Source of the DNA: Peronospora farinosa
Lineage: Eukaryota > Oomycota > Peronosporomycetes > Peronosporales > Peronosporaceae
Reading direction: 5' to 3'
Assembly: GCA_947646735.1 (NCBI GenBank)
Contig: CANTFK010000842.1
Coordinates: 248,001-312,000, forward strand
Length of the DNA: 64,000 nt
The notes beneath the pieces are model-generated. The model was not told where the DNA came from, searched no databases, and was given only the letters and a program-made list of their open reading frames with translations. Positions 1 to 10,470 of the stretch are shown piece after piece. The position numbers and the translations under genes are program-made. Numbering within the stretch: position 1 is the first letter of the stretch; the number at the start of each line of letters is the position of its first letter.

Positions 1-1
1 C

Positions 2-2338
2 GACGCCAGTGATTTTGCAATCGGTTGTGCCCTCATGCAATTTGATGATGAGGGCCGTGAACGAGTCGTGAGTTATCAGTCGCGACAGATGAAGCCAGCT
101 GAGAAGAACTATCCGGTTCACGACAAGGAGTTATTAGCGATGCGCTATGCACTCATCAAGTTTCGCGTGCATCTCCTTGGTGAAAGTACGTTTGCTTTGT
201 ACACCGATCATGCATCGCTGCGCACAGCGATGAAGAGCCCACACCTGTCCCAACGGATGGCACGATGGCTCTCATTCTTCTCTGAGTACAACTTCGTCGT
301 GCATTACAAGCCAGGCAAGACCAATATTCTCGCTGACGCCTTGTCACGACGTCCCGACTACGATCCTCGGACTGCTCTGAGTCGCCAGGCTACTGATGAC
401 GAGGACGATGATGACCGATGTGCAATGCGTGTATCGCTGAACTTAACTCGGGTTACCCACGAGCCATGTTTATTTGATGAGATCGTCGCAGCGTACAAGG
501 GTGACTCAGATTATGCAGACATTATCGAGTATCTGCGTGCTCCCAGCGATGCTGCACTGGGAGCATTATCCCGTACCAAGCGCGACCATATTCATCGATA
601 CAGTTTAGATGGCGATTTGCTTCTGTATAGCATCGACCAATTCGATTCTCCTCGCACGGTGATTGCCAATGACATGGATTTGCGTGCAAGAATCATTCAC
701 GAGTATCACGATGCTCCTGCTGGCGGCCATTTAGGCCGCGAAAAGACTTTCGCGGCTGTGTCTCGAGACTTCTTCTGGCCCCACATGTATAAGTGGGTAC
801 GCAACTGGATCCGAACGTGCGAAATATGCCAGCGTGTGAAGCCATCTCCATCGTCACAGGCTCCCTTGCGATCGTTTCCGATTGCAGCAGAGGCCTGGAG
901 ATCAGTTTCGATGGACTTTATCTTCGGGCTTGCGCCCGATAGCCAAGCTCGAACAGGCATCTTGGTCTTTGTTGACAGATTCAGCAAGATGACACATCTC
1001 GTGCCTGTTCACGCTAAGGTCACCGCGGCAGAGACCGCGGCGCACTTCATCGACGCGGTGTTCCGTCATCATGGCCTTCCAGAAAACATTGTTTCGGACC
1101 GTGATCCGCGATTTACGTCCGCATTTTGGACATCACTTTTCGAGCTCCTCGGGACAAAACTGCTGATGTCGACGGCAGTCCATCCGGAAACGGATGGGCA
1201 GACCGAGCGCGTGAACCGAGTCCTCGAAGATGTTCTTCGGAGTTATGCTACGTCATTTACAAGTTGAAGTGCATTTTTACCACTCGCTGAGTTCGCACTC
1301 AACAACGCCGTACACGCGTCAACAGGGTTGACGCCATTTTTTGTGAATTCGGCTCGTCACCCTCGTGTTCCGACTGTCCTGGCCGTGGGGCGACCCACAA
1401 CACCTAGTGGCTCCACTCTGGGGGGGGATAAAGGTGATAAACAAGGATCGAGTGCAGCTCACGGTATTTTGAGCGCGAATGCAGTAACACGATCCAAGGC
1501 AAAGACGGCCATTTTGACGCCATCAGACGTGGCGTCCCCATTAGCTCGATGGACTGCGCAGACATTGATTGACCCGTCTTCGGGTAAGCGTTCCCCTACT
1601 GCCAACTACGCGCCGATTGAGTCGGCGCGACCAATTGATGACATGGCCGTGTCGGAATTTATACTCCAACGTCAAGCCATCACCAGGTTTGTACGCGACG
1701 CACTACAAACTGCTGTAGACCAACAGAAGGAGAACGCTGACAAACATGGCAGAAAGAACATGAGCAAGTTTGAGAAAGGTGACCGTGTATTATTATCGAC
1801 GGAAGGTTTAAGGGATTCTGCGGTCACTAATCTGGGCGCGAGTAAACTCGCGCCACGCTTCATCGGTCCATTCAAGGTTCTGAAGGCAATTGGCGACGCT
1901 TATACACTCGACGTCCCCTCTTCACTGCGACTCCACCCGACATTCTATGTCGGGCGGCTGAAGGAATATCGTCCGGCTACGCTTCACGGTTTGGCTCCGA
2001 CGCCGGCTTCAGGGGTTCGTAAGTCGAACGGCCTTCCCGTCGTGCTCGACGCGCCGATGACATGGGGCGGGGTCTCGATCCCGTCTGGACCTGACCAAGC
2101 ACCTGGCGCTCCAGAACCCTTATCCGTTCGAGCAGTTCACGGTTCGACTGTCTGTTCTCACTCTAAGTCTTCTCCGCCCGGGCAGCACGTTCACCGGCAG
2201 CCTCAGCCTCCAGCCGAGCATCGGCAGCTATATCACGGCCTGATCAACATCGTCCTGGGAAACCAGGACGCCAGAACTACCATCGCGAGGGCCCTACTCC
2301 GCTTGTTGACGCGGAGGGACAGGTACGCTGAATTGTAA
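2..2338 (+). pseudogene. gypsy pol, RNase H plus integrase; one in-frame stop
   Basis: The frame is open from position 2 and continues an RT-RNase H domain ending near LADALSRRP. The integrase zinc domain follows (H-x3-H near 700 and C-x2-C near 820). The core has the D of SMDFIF, the D of SDRDPRF and the E of TDGQTERVN. After the TGA at 1265-1267 the same frame resumes at once with LPLAEFALNN and runs to HPTFYVGRLKEY, the integrase C-terminal domain. The stop replaces a position that is usually Trp in this family, so a single TGG-to-TGA change would explain it. The last residues before 2338 probably belong to inserted sequence. Confidence 0.85.
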
Positions 2339-3480
2339 AACGCATTGTGGGTCACGAGGACCCTCCACAACCAGCACTGCAGTCGTCTCATGAGAAGCGC
2401 GCGATTCCATCTGTGGTGGAGTGGGTTCTCAAAATTGTATGATGAGACCCCAAACCACTCACTGTGCCGGACTGCCGACTGTCGGAGGGGGTACCCCGAT
2501 GCCGCGTATGAACCTTCTCTCACCTTGTGTACCCGTCGGCTGGCGGGTTGCACTCTTCGGAGGACTTGGTGACGATGTAGATGTCTGCCTTGAGGGAGGT
2601 AGACCTGGGGGGCCTCGAGTGGATATGCTTCACTCGGTGGGCCGGTAGGTGGCCACTCGATCGACCTTGTCGAGAGTGGACTTAGAGCCAAATTCTTCAG
2701 GGAGCTTGTCGTCCCTGGCCTTTTCCTTCTGTTTCAGGGGTATTAACCACCTGACCTTTACGTTGCTACCGGACCTTGAGGTGAGGGAGACCGCTTCCGA
2801 TAGCGGGTCTTGGGGGGTGTTGCTACTCGAACGAGCTCACAGGCCAAATATATCCTAGAGCTCTATTCGCCCTTGAACTTCGCTATGCAACTGTCTTCGA
2901 CGGGGGGCCAAAATATATCCCTTCCCGAAACAGTGAGTAACTTAGAACAAGTCCTTCTTGGGTGACGGAGTCGTGCCAAGTAGATCGCAAATTGAGTAGT
3001 ATTTAATATAGTCCTATCCTTTTAACTCTTTTACTCTATCCTTGCCTGAAGCTCTGATTCCTTGCGTCGACTGGTCTGATCCTTGTATTAGTTGGTCCGG
3101 AGTGGCTGAACCCCGAGGGGCCGAGGTCGACCAACGAGGGACCGGGTCGACCAATGAGGGACCCAGGTCTACCAATGAGGGACCGGGTCGACCAACGAGG
3201 GACCGGGTCTACCAATGAGGGACCCAGGTCTACCAATGAGGGACCCAGGTCGACCGATGAGGGACCCGGATCTACCAACAAGGGGCCAGGTTGATCAATG
3301 AGGGGCCATGATCAACTCCCTTTGGTACCGGTTAACCGTTATCCTGATACTGATTTTCTTCAGCGGATCCTGCGGATTGTTCTCCACCAACGGTCGTTCC
3401 CCTTCGAGGCCCCTGTCTCTCTGGTCCCCTGTCCCTGACCCACGGCCTATGCTCCGAATCCAACTGGAGTCTGGGACCTC
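2246..3480 (-). mobile_element. Inserted retroelement-derived segment splitting pol from its chromodomain
   Basis: Sequence between the integrase C-terminal domain and the chromodomain is not typical of either. On the minus strand about 2330-2600 resembles the plus strand at about 12555-12750: both contain GGTACACAAGGTGAG and a run around ATCGGGGTAC, at the same relative spacing. Short inverted repeats such as GTCCTGGGAAACCAGGAC (near 2253) lie at the low end. It is probably a fragment of another LTR element inserted antisense. Boundaries are approximate and no target-site duplication was identified. Confidence 0.45.
3105..3310. repeat. Minisatellite, 20-21-bp unit, about ten copies
   Basis: Units of the form GAGGGACC(C)GGGTCKACCAAY follow one another with 20- or 21-bp spacing and small substitutions. 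Several carry a GTCGAC site that varies to GTCTAC. It lies inside the segment separating pol from the chromodomain. The open minus-strand frame across it is only a repeat translation, not a gene. Confidence 0.85.
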
Positions 3481-3513
3481 CACATCACTAAATTAGCACT
3501 TCACCACACATCC

Positions 3514-3954
3514 GTGCGCAGGTATCGAGTACGTTGGCTTGGATTCCCTCCCGAGCAGGATACATGGGAACCACGTTCCTCGCTCCTTCGTGACGTTCCA
3601 GATGTGGTTCTGTCGTATGAAGCCACTAAGTCGGACTATTCCAAGGCGGGCGAGCACGCGAACGCTCTCGTGACAAACGAGAGCGGAAAGGAGATTCACG
3701 TCGTCGGGAACGGGAACGATGACGCGAACGAGAACGATGTCGCGAACGAGAACGATGCCGTGAACGAGAACGATGTCGCGAATGAGAACGACGCCGTGAA
3801 CGAGAACGTCGCGGTGAATTTATATCACGATTGCGAGGCGAGAATCGCGAAGAAGGACGGACAAGCGAACGTGTCGCTGCCCTACGCTGATGATCCCGCG
3901 GATATTGACTCCGCTGTCGCGAGTGGTGCTGTCAGCGAGGCGCACCACGAGTAA
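3514..3954 (+). pseudogene. gypsy chromodomain fragment with hexapeptide-repeat tail
   Basis: The start reads RYRVRWLGFPPEQDTWEP, the second and third strands and helix of a chromodomain as found at the C-terminus of chromovirus integrases, where it guides insertion to marked chromatin. The first strand is missing because the upstream part was separated by the inserted segment. A low-complexity tail follows, made of an asparagine/glutamate hexapeptide repeat, ending at the TAA of 3952-3954. As it stands it has no proper start codon and is the detached end of element A pol. Confidence 0.8.
3715..3815 (+). repeat. 18-bp coding repeat (NENDVA/NENDAV), about five and a half units
   Basis: An 18-bp unit AACGAGAACGATGYCGYG alternates between two versions, giving a 36-bp higher-order period. 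Translated, it is NENDVA-NENDAV repeated in frame behind the chromodomain. All copies keep the frame, which suggests expansion while the pol frame was still coding. Confidence 0.85.
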
Positions 3955-4138
3955 CTGCGCTTCTCCGTTCGCTCAGACTTCGCTCATACTTTGCAATCCA
4001 ACTTCGTTCGCGATCGCTGAGTGGACACTCAGCGATGTGTCGTCGCCATTCGTCATGAGTTGGGCGTGGAGTCGAGTCACAAGATTGGCATCCTTCATTG
4101 ACATGGACGAAGCAGGAAGGTCCTCATTCCAAGCTTCC

Positions 4139-4498
4139 TCACACACTCTTTCGCGAGAAAATTAGCGCGCCGATGGAGTGATCGGCGCGAAGTTCCTCTC
4201 GATTGGCGAGCCATAACTGGAAGCTGCTACCATCCTCGAGCATCCGATTCCAACGTTGGATGAAGGCGCACCAAGAACGTTGTAGAGCTTCATGCTCGGT
4301 TCCATCAAGACCTTTCCCGCGCAGTTTTCGAAATCGGCGGAAGTAGTCCCGCATCATGTCCAGTGAGTCCGGAGCGTGAGCTCCGGACAAGTCGTACAGC
4401 GACCAAGGTATGAGCTGCCGCGCCATGATGCTGGTTGATGCATTCCCGCTGATGTATCTTGGGCGTTCTGCTGGATTGGGTTTTGGGTCTCCGGACAT
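4139..4498 (-). CDS. Unrecognised ORF antisense to element A, between chromodomain and LTR
   Basis: This 119-residue frame runs opposite to the element that contains it. It has an ordinary protein-like composition: Trp-rich, with RDYFRRFRKLRGKGL and NRMLEDGSSFQLWLANREEL, suggesting a helical, basic protein. I do not recognise a domain. A comparable arrangement occurs beside element B (4943-6180), where another antisense ORF lies between LTR and chromodomain. It could be an accessory antisense gene of this gypsy lineage or chance coding; uncertain. Confidence 0.4.
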   Translation of the reverse strand: MSGDPKPNPAERPRYISGNASTSIMARQLIPWSLYDLSGAHAPDSLDMMRDYFRRFRKLRGKGLDGTEHEALQRSWCAFIQRWNRMLEDGSSFQLWLANREELRADHSIGALIFSRKSV

Positions 4499-4564
4499 TG
4501 CTTATTCGTTTGTGGGCGAAGGGTTTTCGACAGTTGAGCACTCACGGTTGGTGAGTGCTGTCAT

Positions 4565-4574
4565 GAGAAGGGGG
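4565..4574 (+). other. Polypurine tract (plus-strand primer) of element A
   Basis: GAGAAGGGGG lies three bases before the LTR start TGTAATGGGC. This is the position and composition expected of the RNase H-resistant primer that starts plus-strand synthesis, and it supports assigning the LTR to the plus-strand element. Confidence 0.6.
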
Positions 4575-4577
4575 TGA

Positions 4578-4919
4578 TGTAATGGGCTACATTACACATA
4601 TAGTATTAACACAAATAAACAATTACATATGTAGGCAGGTGCTGGGCCCGAATAGCGGGCACAGCGTGGTAATTTATTATTGGTTTAGTATTGGGGCCTA
4701 AAGTCCCAATATGGACCAATGATAAATCAACCTGAAATTGTGTGGTTCCCGAAAGGCGGGAACACTGTCGTATTTATTACGACTAAAATCTTCGTAATTA
4801 GTACGAATTAAAACCAAAATAAAAATCAGAGTTAAATTTACTTGATACCTAATACTTGGGCTTGAGTCTTCCTCAAGCGCGCGTGTAAGCTAGTGACGGC
4901 ACGTTCTAGCCCCGTTACA
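4578..4919 (+). repeat. 342-bp LTR with TG...CA ends, rich in hairpins
   Basis: It begins TGTAATGGGCTA and ends TAGCCCCGTTACA. The termini are near-perfect inverted repeats with the canonical TG/CA dinucleotides. Inside are successive short stem-loops, for example GGTTCCCGAAAGGCGGGAAC and GTCGTATTTATTACGAC. Only one copy is in the window, so LTR identity to a partner cannot be judged. Its orientation is ambiguous because a gypsy element lies on each side pointing toward it. Confidence 0.7.
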
Positions 4920-4942
4920 TAAATCTTCCATCTCACTGTAAT

Positions 4943-6180
4943 GTGGATGAAGATCCATTTTTCATTGTAGACTACAATGAGAGTACGCCATTGCCATCAC
5001 CCCAAAGTGGAGATGAGCAAAGCGCATTGATGGGACATATGTCCCCATCATTTGAGGCACCCGTCCTTAAGGGAGCGTCTATGCTTCCTGCAAGTGAAGG
5101 AAAGGCCTCGTCGCCTGCGCCTACGAGCGCAGCACCTAAGACTGAGCGTGCTACTTCGAAAGGAGTAGTTGAGACTCAGTCAGATGTGACTCTTCAAGCT
5201 GATGTCTTAACAATCCATAATGGAGAGTCAGACTCAGGTGAGTTTGAGCTTAAAGCTCCACCGAGTACACGTTCAGCCTCACTAGCCCGTCGTCGGGAGG
5301 GCGGCTACATGAGTGGTGGCTTGCCATCAATGCCACCGCCATCCGAGTGGAGAAACTCGAAGGGGTCTAGTGCAGCGCTTTTGCAGCGTGCAACTATTGA
5401 CGCTCATAAATTTTATAGCGTCTTTCCCTTGTGGAAAAAGCAGGACAAAGCACTTGGTCGTGCTTTCCCAATTCCAGTCGTGCTGCGTTCTAACGAAACA
5501 GCCGAAGAATATGAAGCTGAACTTCGGCGCCGTGTAACGTTTCATGTAGATGCAACGAAACAACGGTCGCAGCGAATCAGCTTCGCCATGAAGCGTGCGC
5601 ATGAAATCTTGGGTGGTTAGCGACCCCCAATTGATTCTCGCTACGCTTCTTCTGCTAGTCCATCCGGACCTAGCAAAAAGACTCCAGCTGGTGCTGCTTC
5701 ACATAAGCAGCCACCAGCCCAGGCACGTCGACGCGCAAAGCGTCCACAGGCTCCCACGAGTCAAAGCTCGTTGGGTAACCCTTCCACTGGAGCAGGATTT
5801 GGAGCTTTCGCTTCACAAACCGGTGGACCAACAGCCTTCCAACAAGGAAGCGCATATTCCCTTCCGTGCCCACCAACACAGGTGGCGCCCGATAGGAGCG
5901 GCGATTACGCCCACCTACTCGCGGCTGCCTACCCTGCTGCTGTTCAGTAGCAGGCTGAGTCTGCTGCGCTGAAGAGGCAGGTGGCTGATCTCGAGAGTCA
6001 AGTCTCGCGACTGACTTTGGATCTGCACGATGTGAGGGCGAAGGATCATCAGGGGTATGACCGCCTGAAACTTTGCTTGGATTTTTTAGAACGACTGGTG
6101 ATGAGAGACCCGCGTCCGACGCGGAGTCCTCGTCGATCACGAGTCCTCTTTTGCCTTACTCATACACGGGAATCCTTTTA
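4943..6180 (+). pseudogene. Unrecognised ORF starting 24 bp after the LTR; two in-frame stops; antisense to element B chromodomain
   Basis: The frame from ATG 4943 is open for 225 residues to TAG 5618-5620. It continues in the same frame across a Pro/Ala/Ser-rich stretch to TAG 5948-5950, then through a heptad-like coiled coil (LKRQVADLESQVSRLTLDL). The order of globular region (PLWKKQDKALGRAFPIPVV), low-complexity linker and coiled coil looks like one degraded protein. It overlaps on the opposite strand the chromodomain ORF of element B. It might be a gag-like protein of a plus-strand element sharing the LTR, or an antisense accessory gene. I do not recognise a family. Confidence 0.45.
5670..6140 (-). 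pseudogene. Element B chromodomain
   Basis: The C-terminal half of this frame reads FVKRKLQILLQWKGYPTSF, then SWEPVDAL, the classic chromodomain core (aromatic, W-K/G-Y and S-W-E-P). It is preceded by a Ser/Pro/Gln-rich linker. It is the last domain of the element B polyprotein, separated by a frame change from the integrase C-terminal part at 6184-6561. Confidence 0.75.
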
Positions 6181-6183
6181 GCT

Positions 6184-7480
6184 TCATGTAGCTTGATCGG
6201 AAACGACGCTCGGCTTACAGTTGACGCCACCATCGGTCTCGGTAGACTTATGCGGATATGTAATTTCTTGTGGATCAACATACCGTTTCAGACGAAACAC
6301 GTAAAATACGGGGTGTGTCTTCATATACGGTGGGAGAGTGAGCCTATAATTTAGGTCTCCAACCTCTTCAACCACTGTAAAGGGCCCAATGAATCGGGGC
6401 AATAGCTTAGTAGTACCACCAGGTAGTACAGAAATTGCATGTTTAGGTAGGGTAGCAGTACTTAATAACACTTTGTCCCCAACACTAAAGTGCTCATTTT
6501 TTGCGACCATGCTGGTCTGCATATTGTTTTTGCTTGTCCTGTGCGCTTGCCATCGCGTCACGGACTTTACGTGTGATGGCTAATCGCTCATCCACAAATC
6601 GCTGAGCTTCGCTCACGCTTTTAGCATCCATCTCGCCGATGACGCCTCCAAGAGGTCGTTCATGGGTCGACTCTGTTAATAACACTATAGTGTCATCATC
6701 AAGGAGCACATGCATTTCTTGCCGTGCCTCCTCTGTGACACTTATAGGTGTCGTGACCACTGCTAAATTAGCAGTGTCACTAGGGCAATTTTTGACCCTC
6801 TTTGGCATTCGCACCGAGCGAAGTGATGGGCCCTCCCCCACTAAGACTCGGGCTGCGTACAAACAAGACTGGCTTTCGAGGATGACGCAGTCCGTTAATG
6901 TAAAACGGTGTTTCACCCGTACTGGCGTGAACACTGTTATTGATAGCGAACTCCACGAATGGCAATTGCTTGCTCCATACTTTGGGAGTCGCTTCTGTAC
7001 GCAACACATTTGCCACGACTCGATTGTCCCGTTCTGTTTGGCCATCGGTCTGGGGATGAATAGCGGTTGACATGTGGAGTATGCTACCCATCAACATAAT
7101 CACATGTCGCCAAAAACCCGATGTAAAACGCGGATCCCGGTCCGATACTATGAGCTCGGGCATCCCGTGTAGTCGATACACGTGATCCATAAACAAGAGG
7201 GCAGCCTCTTTTCCTGAGATCTTGGGCTACATGGTGCCAAATGCACCATCTTGCTCAGTCTGTCTACAAAGACGACGAGCCCCGTCCTGCCTTTATGGTG
7301 AGGCGGTAAGCCAAACATGAAGTCCAAACTGACCGACTTCCAACATTCAGTTGGAATCGGCAGTGGCTTCAGTGTCGCACTGTTCGAAGGTGCAGGCTTT
7401 ATGCGCTGACACTCTTCGAAAGAGCGAATATAGTTGGCCACCCACCGATATAGGCGGGGCCACCAAAATTCCTCTGACAC
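6184..7480 (-). pseudogene. Element B integrase (frameshifted)
   Basis: From high to low coordinates: a zinc-binding end and core start (EEFWWPRLYRW, C-x2-C-like FEECQRIKPAP, then SLDFMFGLPP with the first catalytic D), the second D in IVSDRDPRFTSGFW, the E in PQTDGQTERDNR, and the C-terminal SH3-like part (LLPRFIGPF, THPVFYVFRLKRY). The frame shifts near 7170, 6790 and 6550. Confidence 0.85.
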
Positions 7481-7612
7481 TCGTAAGAATGTCTTTTCAC
7501 GGCCCAGATGCCCACTAGATGGCGCCTCATGGAGCTCTTAAAGTATCGTCAGCTTGAGATCTGTGTCATGAGGGACACAGATTCTCAAGAGATCACAAGG
7601 TGACAGTTGATG

Positions 7613-9060
7613 TCATAATAGACCATCACTATAACTAAAGCGATTTAGTTTCGTATTCAGGTGCGACGTAAGGGTAAACTTTCGCCCACTAAAATGATTT
7701 AACAGGAGGCGACAATGTTCGTCCTGACTGTAGCACTCCTTTATATCGGAGGCCATTGAGCTCGTCACATGGTAGGCCTTCATGGCTGCCAGTGTTGACG
7801 ACTCAACTTGTGCTTTCTCACGAGACACACTTTTTTGGTGTCTTCCCTCGAAGTCTTGTCTGCGCGATAACCCGTCAGCCAATACATTCGACTTACCTGG
7901 CTTATATTCAACCTTGAAATAAATTCAGAGAAAAATGTTAGCCGTCTAGCCATTCTCGGCGAGAGGTGCGGTGAATTTATAGCGGTCCGCAGTGATGCGT
8001 GATCCGTATAACCACAAAAGGTTCGGTCCCCAAGAGGTGCACTCGAAACTTCACAAGGGCATACTTAATTGAAAGTAGCTCCTTGTCATGCACAGGGTAA
8101 TTCAGCTCTGCGCCTTTTAAAAGCCGAGACTGATAAAAAATGACACGGCCAACACCGTTGTCATCCTTCTGCATGAGCGCGCTGCCGATTGCAAAATTGC
8201 TTGCATCGCAGACGACGCTAAAGGGGTTATCCGCGTCTGGCAATGCCAAGACCGGTGCCTCTACAAGAGATTGCTTCACTGAAGTGAACGCATCTTCTTG
8301 TTCCTTTGACCAAGTCCATTCTGTATCCTTCTTCAAAAGGTCAGACAATGGCTTGGTCTGCTCCGCATAATTCTTGCTGTACTTATGCAAGTAATTAGCG
8401 AGCCCAAGGAATTGGCGCATACTCTTTTACATCACGTGGGACTGGCCATTCCTTTACAGCCTTTACCTTTTCTGGGTCTCGTGTGCACCTACGATGCAGC
8501 CCAGTACAGGTATCTCGGGGACCCCTATTACGCACTTTTGCAAGCTCACGTATAATTGGGCGTCGCCCAGAGTCTGCAACACAGCGTCTAAATGGCGCTT
8601 GTGCGACTCTATTGCGCTCAGACCGTCCTCCGACCTACTATGCACGAATACATCGTCAAAGTAATGGGGCGCGTAGGCACTGTGCTGACGCATCACGTGA
8701 GCCACCACTCGGTTGAATGTTGCCGGAGCATTTTTCAACCCTTGTGGCATCACAAGCCACTCCCACATCATACTGCTTGGGGTGCTTAATGCCTTTTTGG
8801 CTTCATCGGTATCTCTCATGAGAACTTGGTAGTAGCCATCCTTCAGATCCAACGCGGAAAAGATAGTTGAATTTCCCATGGAACTCAACAAAACTTCTTT
8901 CCGCGGGATCGGCGTTTGAGCTGGAATGGTGGCCGTGTTCAGCTTATTATAAGCGTGAACCACGCGCCATCCACCCGTGGATTTACGCACACAGAAGGTC
9001 GGGCTTCAGTGAGGCGACTTGCTCTCACGTACATGTCCCGCCTTGGCTCGCTTGTTGAAA
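7613..9060 (-). pseudogene. Element B reverse transcriptase and RNase H (frameshifted)
   Basis: The palm reads STGGWRVVHAYNKLN, FSALDLKDGYYQV and MPQGLKNAPATF, with the catalytic motif as YFDD in APHYFDDVFVHS. The connection and RNase H follow at 7977-8420 (ANYLHKYSKNYAEQTKPL, CDASNFAIGSALMQ, NYPVHDKELLSIKYAL), ending with MADGLSRR near 7880. Frame changes at about 8440, 7980 and 7900 break it. The upstream part of the RT lies in the 9006-9782 frame. Confidence 0.85.
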
Positions 9061-10260
9061 AACTCATCGATGTAATCGACTTGTTCCTTCGGCAACAGAC
9101 ATTGCCTGGTCACAAAATACTTGGTGCCAGACTCTAGGTCAATCTCGTGCATGATGCCCCTATCGGCCGGTAGGCGGCTCGGCACTTCTGCTGGAAACAC
9201 ATCACGGTGTTTCCACAAAACATCATAGAACGGGCTGTCCTTCAAGGCATCCCAGCCTTGAGCAGCGAACCGTTTATTTTTGTCGGTCTCCAAGATGCTC
9301 TCATCCATCGTGGATGAAGAGCAACAGTCCACCACGTTCTCTTCTGGAACTGGTGCGACTATCTCGTGGATCTTTCCTTCCTTTAGTTCGGACAGGAACA
9401 GATACCACGTCATCTCCGAGAGATTTACTATCTCCTCGGCAAATGCCAAGACAAGTTTATACACCTCAACTGAGGATGCCTCCGGCATCTTGTCTTCGAC
9501 GACCTCGAACAACTCGTTCGTAGGTCCGTCCTCTTGGACCGAGACTGATCCAAGGGTCACTCGTTTCGACATGCCCTTGATCGTCTTAATACGTCTGGTG
9601 TTCGTTCTTCGAGTCACCATGACCATTGACCTGGAAGAAGGTGTCGTTGCTGCATTATCCAACGCACTCCTTCCAACCGCATCAGGCGCATGGCTCTGTG
9701 CCGGTTCTTGTAGCGCTTGACTTTCTGTCAGCCCACCATCAACTGCCACAGGCTCTCGGCTCTGTGCAGGACCATCGCACAATGACTACTTGCCATCGCC
9801 CCATTCACTACACCAGTGTTTTCGACCTGGGTATGAATTGGTGTCACCTGGATTTCTGCCAGGGCAGTTCCAACAAAACCACTCCTTTCGATCTGGGTAG
9901 TTCCTGGTGTCGGTTGACATACCGTCATCGCACCCTCGACTGTGTCGGACACAGCATCAGCCACATAAGCCTCTCGCAAGAGCACATCCTTTCCGGTGTC
10001 TTGCGTAGAGCTAGCGACTGTGCGTGTACGCCAGTCTATCCATGGTTGGTGTTTAGCCAACCAAGGCATGCCTAGGATGAGGTCTTACAGACTCTCCATA
10101 CCTAGCACTGAGAACTTCTCTTTACAAGAGAAGTCACTGAAACTGAAGGCGAGTTCAACTTGAACTCCCTCCGATTCAACGAGCGCGCCGTTCGCTAAAC
10201 GAACGATCGCCTCTTCTCGCTTGCCATCCTGGCAAAGCGACTCATAACTCGCCGGTCTCC
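9006..10260 (-). pseudogene. Element B aspartic protease, linker and RT N-terminus
   Basis: At about 10070 the frame reads GMPWLAKHQPWIDW, the conserved end of gypsy retropepsins. The protease active-site region would lie just above, about 10100-10330, in broken frames. A Ser/Thr/Gln-rich linker follows, then VFPAEVPSRLPADRGIMHEI and TRQCLLPKEQVDYIDEF, the conserved entry into the reverse transcriptase. Frame breaks occur at about 10075 and 9780. Confidence 0.7.
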
Positions 10261-10470
10261 TTTTCAGAGCCGAAAGTTAGCCAAAGTTCTGTGATGCACC
10301 CGAATCCGCGAGAAGGGTCATCACTTGGTCATAGCCTCGTACTCGAGCGCTATAGACCAAAAGGGTTGAGGTCCGACCTTTCGGAACCTCAGGGACTATG
10401 CTACCCATTTGTTCGATCACTCTGAACTTAGGGATAGCTTCAGAGTCCGCGACAGTAGGGCATCCCGACC

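Larger units (their letters stand above)
1..4919 (+). mobile_element. Ty3/gypsy chromovirus-type LTR retrotransposon A (left end outside window, carries an insertion)
   Basis: Read left to right, the parts are RNase H, zinc-binding integrase, DDE integrase core, integrase C-terminal domain, a foreign-looking segment (about 2246-3480), a chromodomain, a polypurine tract and an LTR with TG...CA ends. This is the order of a plus-strand Ty3/gypsy chromovirus. gag, protease and most of the reverse transcriptase would lie left of position 1. The right boundary is inferred from the tract at 4565-4574 next to the TG of the LTR at 4578. The element opposite (about 5670-11512) could instead own this LTR. 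Confidence 0.75.

Noticed and set aside
2233..2691. Minus-strand 152-residue ORF
   Set aside because: Arg/Ser/Leu-rich composition, DNA homology to 12555-12750 without frame conservation, and location in the repeat insertion indicate chance coding.
3036..3281. Minus-strand ORF with repeated SLVDLGP units
   Set aside because: It is only the translation of the 20-21-bp minisatellite.
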